43,819 nucleotides of DNA from Candidatus Angelobacter sp. (GTDB lineage: Bacteria; Acidobacteriota; Terriglobia; Terriglobales; Acidobacteriaceae): positions 1 to 43,819 of the forward strand of contig JAOAPH010000144.1 of assembly GCA_025462835.1 (NCBI GenBank). Direction: 5' to 3'. A model generated the notes under the pieces. That model was not told the origin of the DNA, searched no databases, and saw nothing but the letters and a program-made list of their open reading frames with translations. Each line of letters starts with the position of its first letter. Position 1 is the stretch's first letter. A program made the position numbers and the translations under genes. Shown one piece after another: positions 43,252 to 43,819 of the stretch.

Positions 43252-43819
43252 TGCGACTCCTCCTCTGTCCGGCGCAATGTCCGCAGCGCACCGTGCAGTT
43301 TCATCATTTGTTCCTGAGGGATCGACATAGTCCGCTCCAGCAACTCGCGAGCGCGCTCGTCACTCGCGTGCATCTCCTGCTGTTCGTCGGGAGTGAGCGT
43401 CATCACGCGCAGCGTCAGCATCTCGTCGATCTCAGTCCCGTCGAAGAAGTCGCCTCTGCTCTCAGGCGCAATCTTGGGATAGTCGTAGAGAATGATGGGT
43501 GAGCAAAGGATGGTCGTCCGGTCCCCTTCATCTCCGACTAAAACCGGAAAAGCGCCAACATTCTTAGAAGCCGCCACAGCGTCGGCGTATTGCGGAGGCG
43601 GATCGAGCAATGACACGAACTCGCCGCCTTCAATGCTGAGAATGAAATGTGCGGAGATCATCGATTGGCGCAGCACTTTGTCACGCTTGGCAAAATCTTC
43701 GGCGTCGAAAGGCGAAGTGTTTATCACACGTACGTTGATTCGGTTCAACTCCGGCTCGAGCTGCTCGGCGGAAACTTCTACTCTTCCTAGCAACTTCTTG
43801 CCGTCGTCGGCAGAGAATT
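43248..43819 (-). CDS. Conserved hypothetical protein of the hydrogenase operon, 5' end outside window
   Basis: At least 190 residues; the frame stays open to the right edge (FSADDGKKLLGRVEVSAEQL), and the only in-frame start inside is a poor TTG, so the true start is outside. Visible features are acidic, soluble text with FILSIEGGEFVSLLDPPPQY, CSPIILYDYPKIAPESRGDF and FDGTEIDEMLTLRVMTLT. I recognise no enzyme motif. The position at the head of a hydrogenase accessory operon, with a 4-bp overlap to the next gene, suggests a role in hydrogenase assembly or in making its partners. Confidence 0.78.
   Translation of the reverse strand, partial: FSADDGKKLLGRVEVSAEQLEPELNRINVRVINTSPFDAEDFAKRDKVLRQSMISAHFILSIEGGEFVSLLDPPPQYADAVAASKNVGAFPVLVGDEGDRTTILCSPIILYDYPKIAPESRGDFFDGTEIDEMLTLRVMTLTPDEQQEMHASDERARELLERTMSIPQEQMMKLHGALRTLRRTEEESQ

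Overview
The window looks like chromosomal DNA of an acidobacterium, probably class Terriglobia. This is inferred from the mix of genes: an Oar-type TonB-dependent receptor, a short-form sugar transferase and a BY-kinase exopolysaccharide (EPS) cluster, a cytidylate-kinase-like gene in an efflux operon, and the accessory genes of a [NiFe] hydrogenase. No rRNA or other taxonomic marker is present, so the assignment is tentative. Most genes lie on the minus strand.

Region 1 (1-19411) is an EPS / cell-surface locus, transcribed leftward. It runs from an atypical LuxR-type regulator through a Wzz-like chain-length protein, a BY-kinase, an initiating sugar-phosphate transferase, and nucleotide-sugar enzymes. 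The latter are a Gfo/Idh/MocA oxidoreductase, two acyltransferases, two DegT/DnrJ aminotransferases, an NDP-sugar epimerase, RmlA and RmlB. A Wza-like export protein and an outer-membrane beta-barrel are interleaved. The locus ends in a >1370-residue secreted multidomain protein that runs off the left edge. No Wzx, Wzy or ordinary glycosyltransferase is visible.

Region 2 (19843-26886) is accessory DNA. A formylglycine-generating-enzyme gene is visibly broken. It is followed by a 5.6-kb segment bounded by 50-bp direct repeats that are the 3' half of a tRNA-Pro(CGG), starting in the anticodon loop. Inside are a truncated tyrosine recombinase, a TonB-dependent receptor, an APC-family permease and an AhpD-like peroxidase. 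In the peroxidase gene the second cysteine of the CPYC active site is an in-frame TGA, the protein continues normally after it, and a hairpin fitting the bacterial SECIS consensus lies 17 nt downstream. I read this as a selenoprotein (CPYU), and it is the most interesting object in the window.

Region 3 (26934-32011) is a DHA2 MFS / HlyD / TolC tripartite efflux operon with a cytidylate-kinase-like gene inserted in it. Region 4 (32321-40291) holds phosphoenolpyruvate carboxylase, a divergent secreted GH13 amylase-family enzyme, an aldo/keto reductase and a secreted CocE/NonD-type hydrolase. Region 5 (40420-43819) is the tail of a [NiFe]-hydrogenase maturation operon: a NiCoT nickel permease, HypB, HypA, a 36-residue membrane peptide, a maturation protease and two conserved hypotheticals, the last running off the right edge. 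The hydrogenase structural genes would be expected just outside, to the right.
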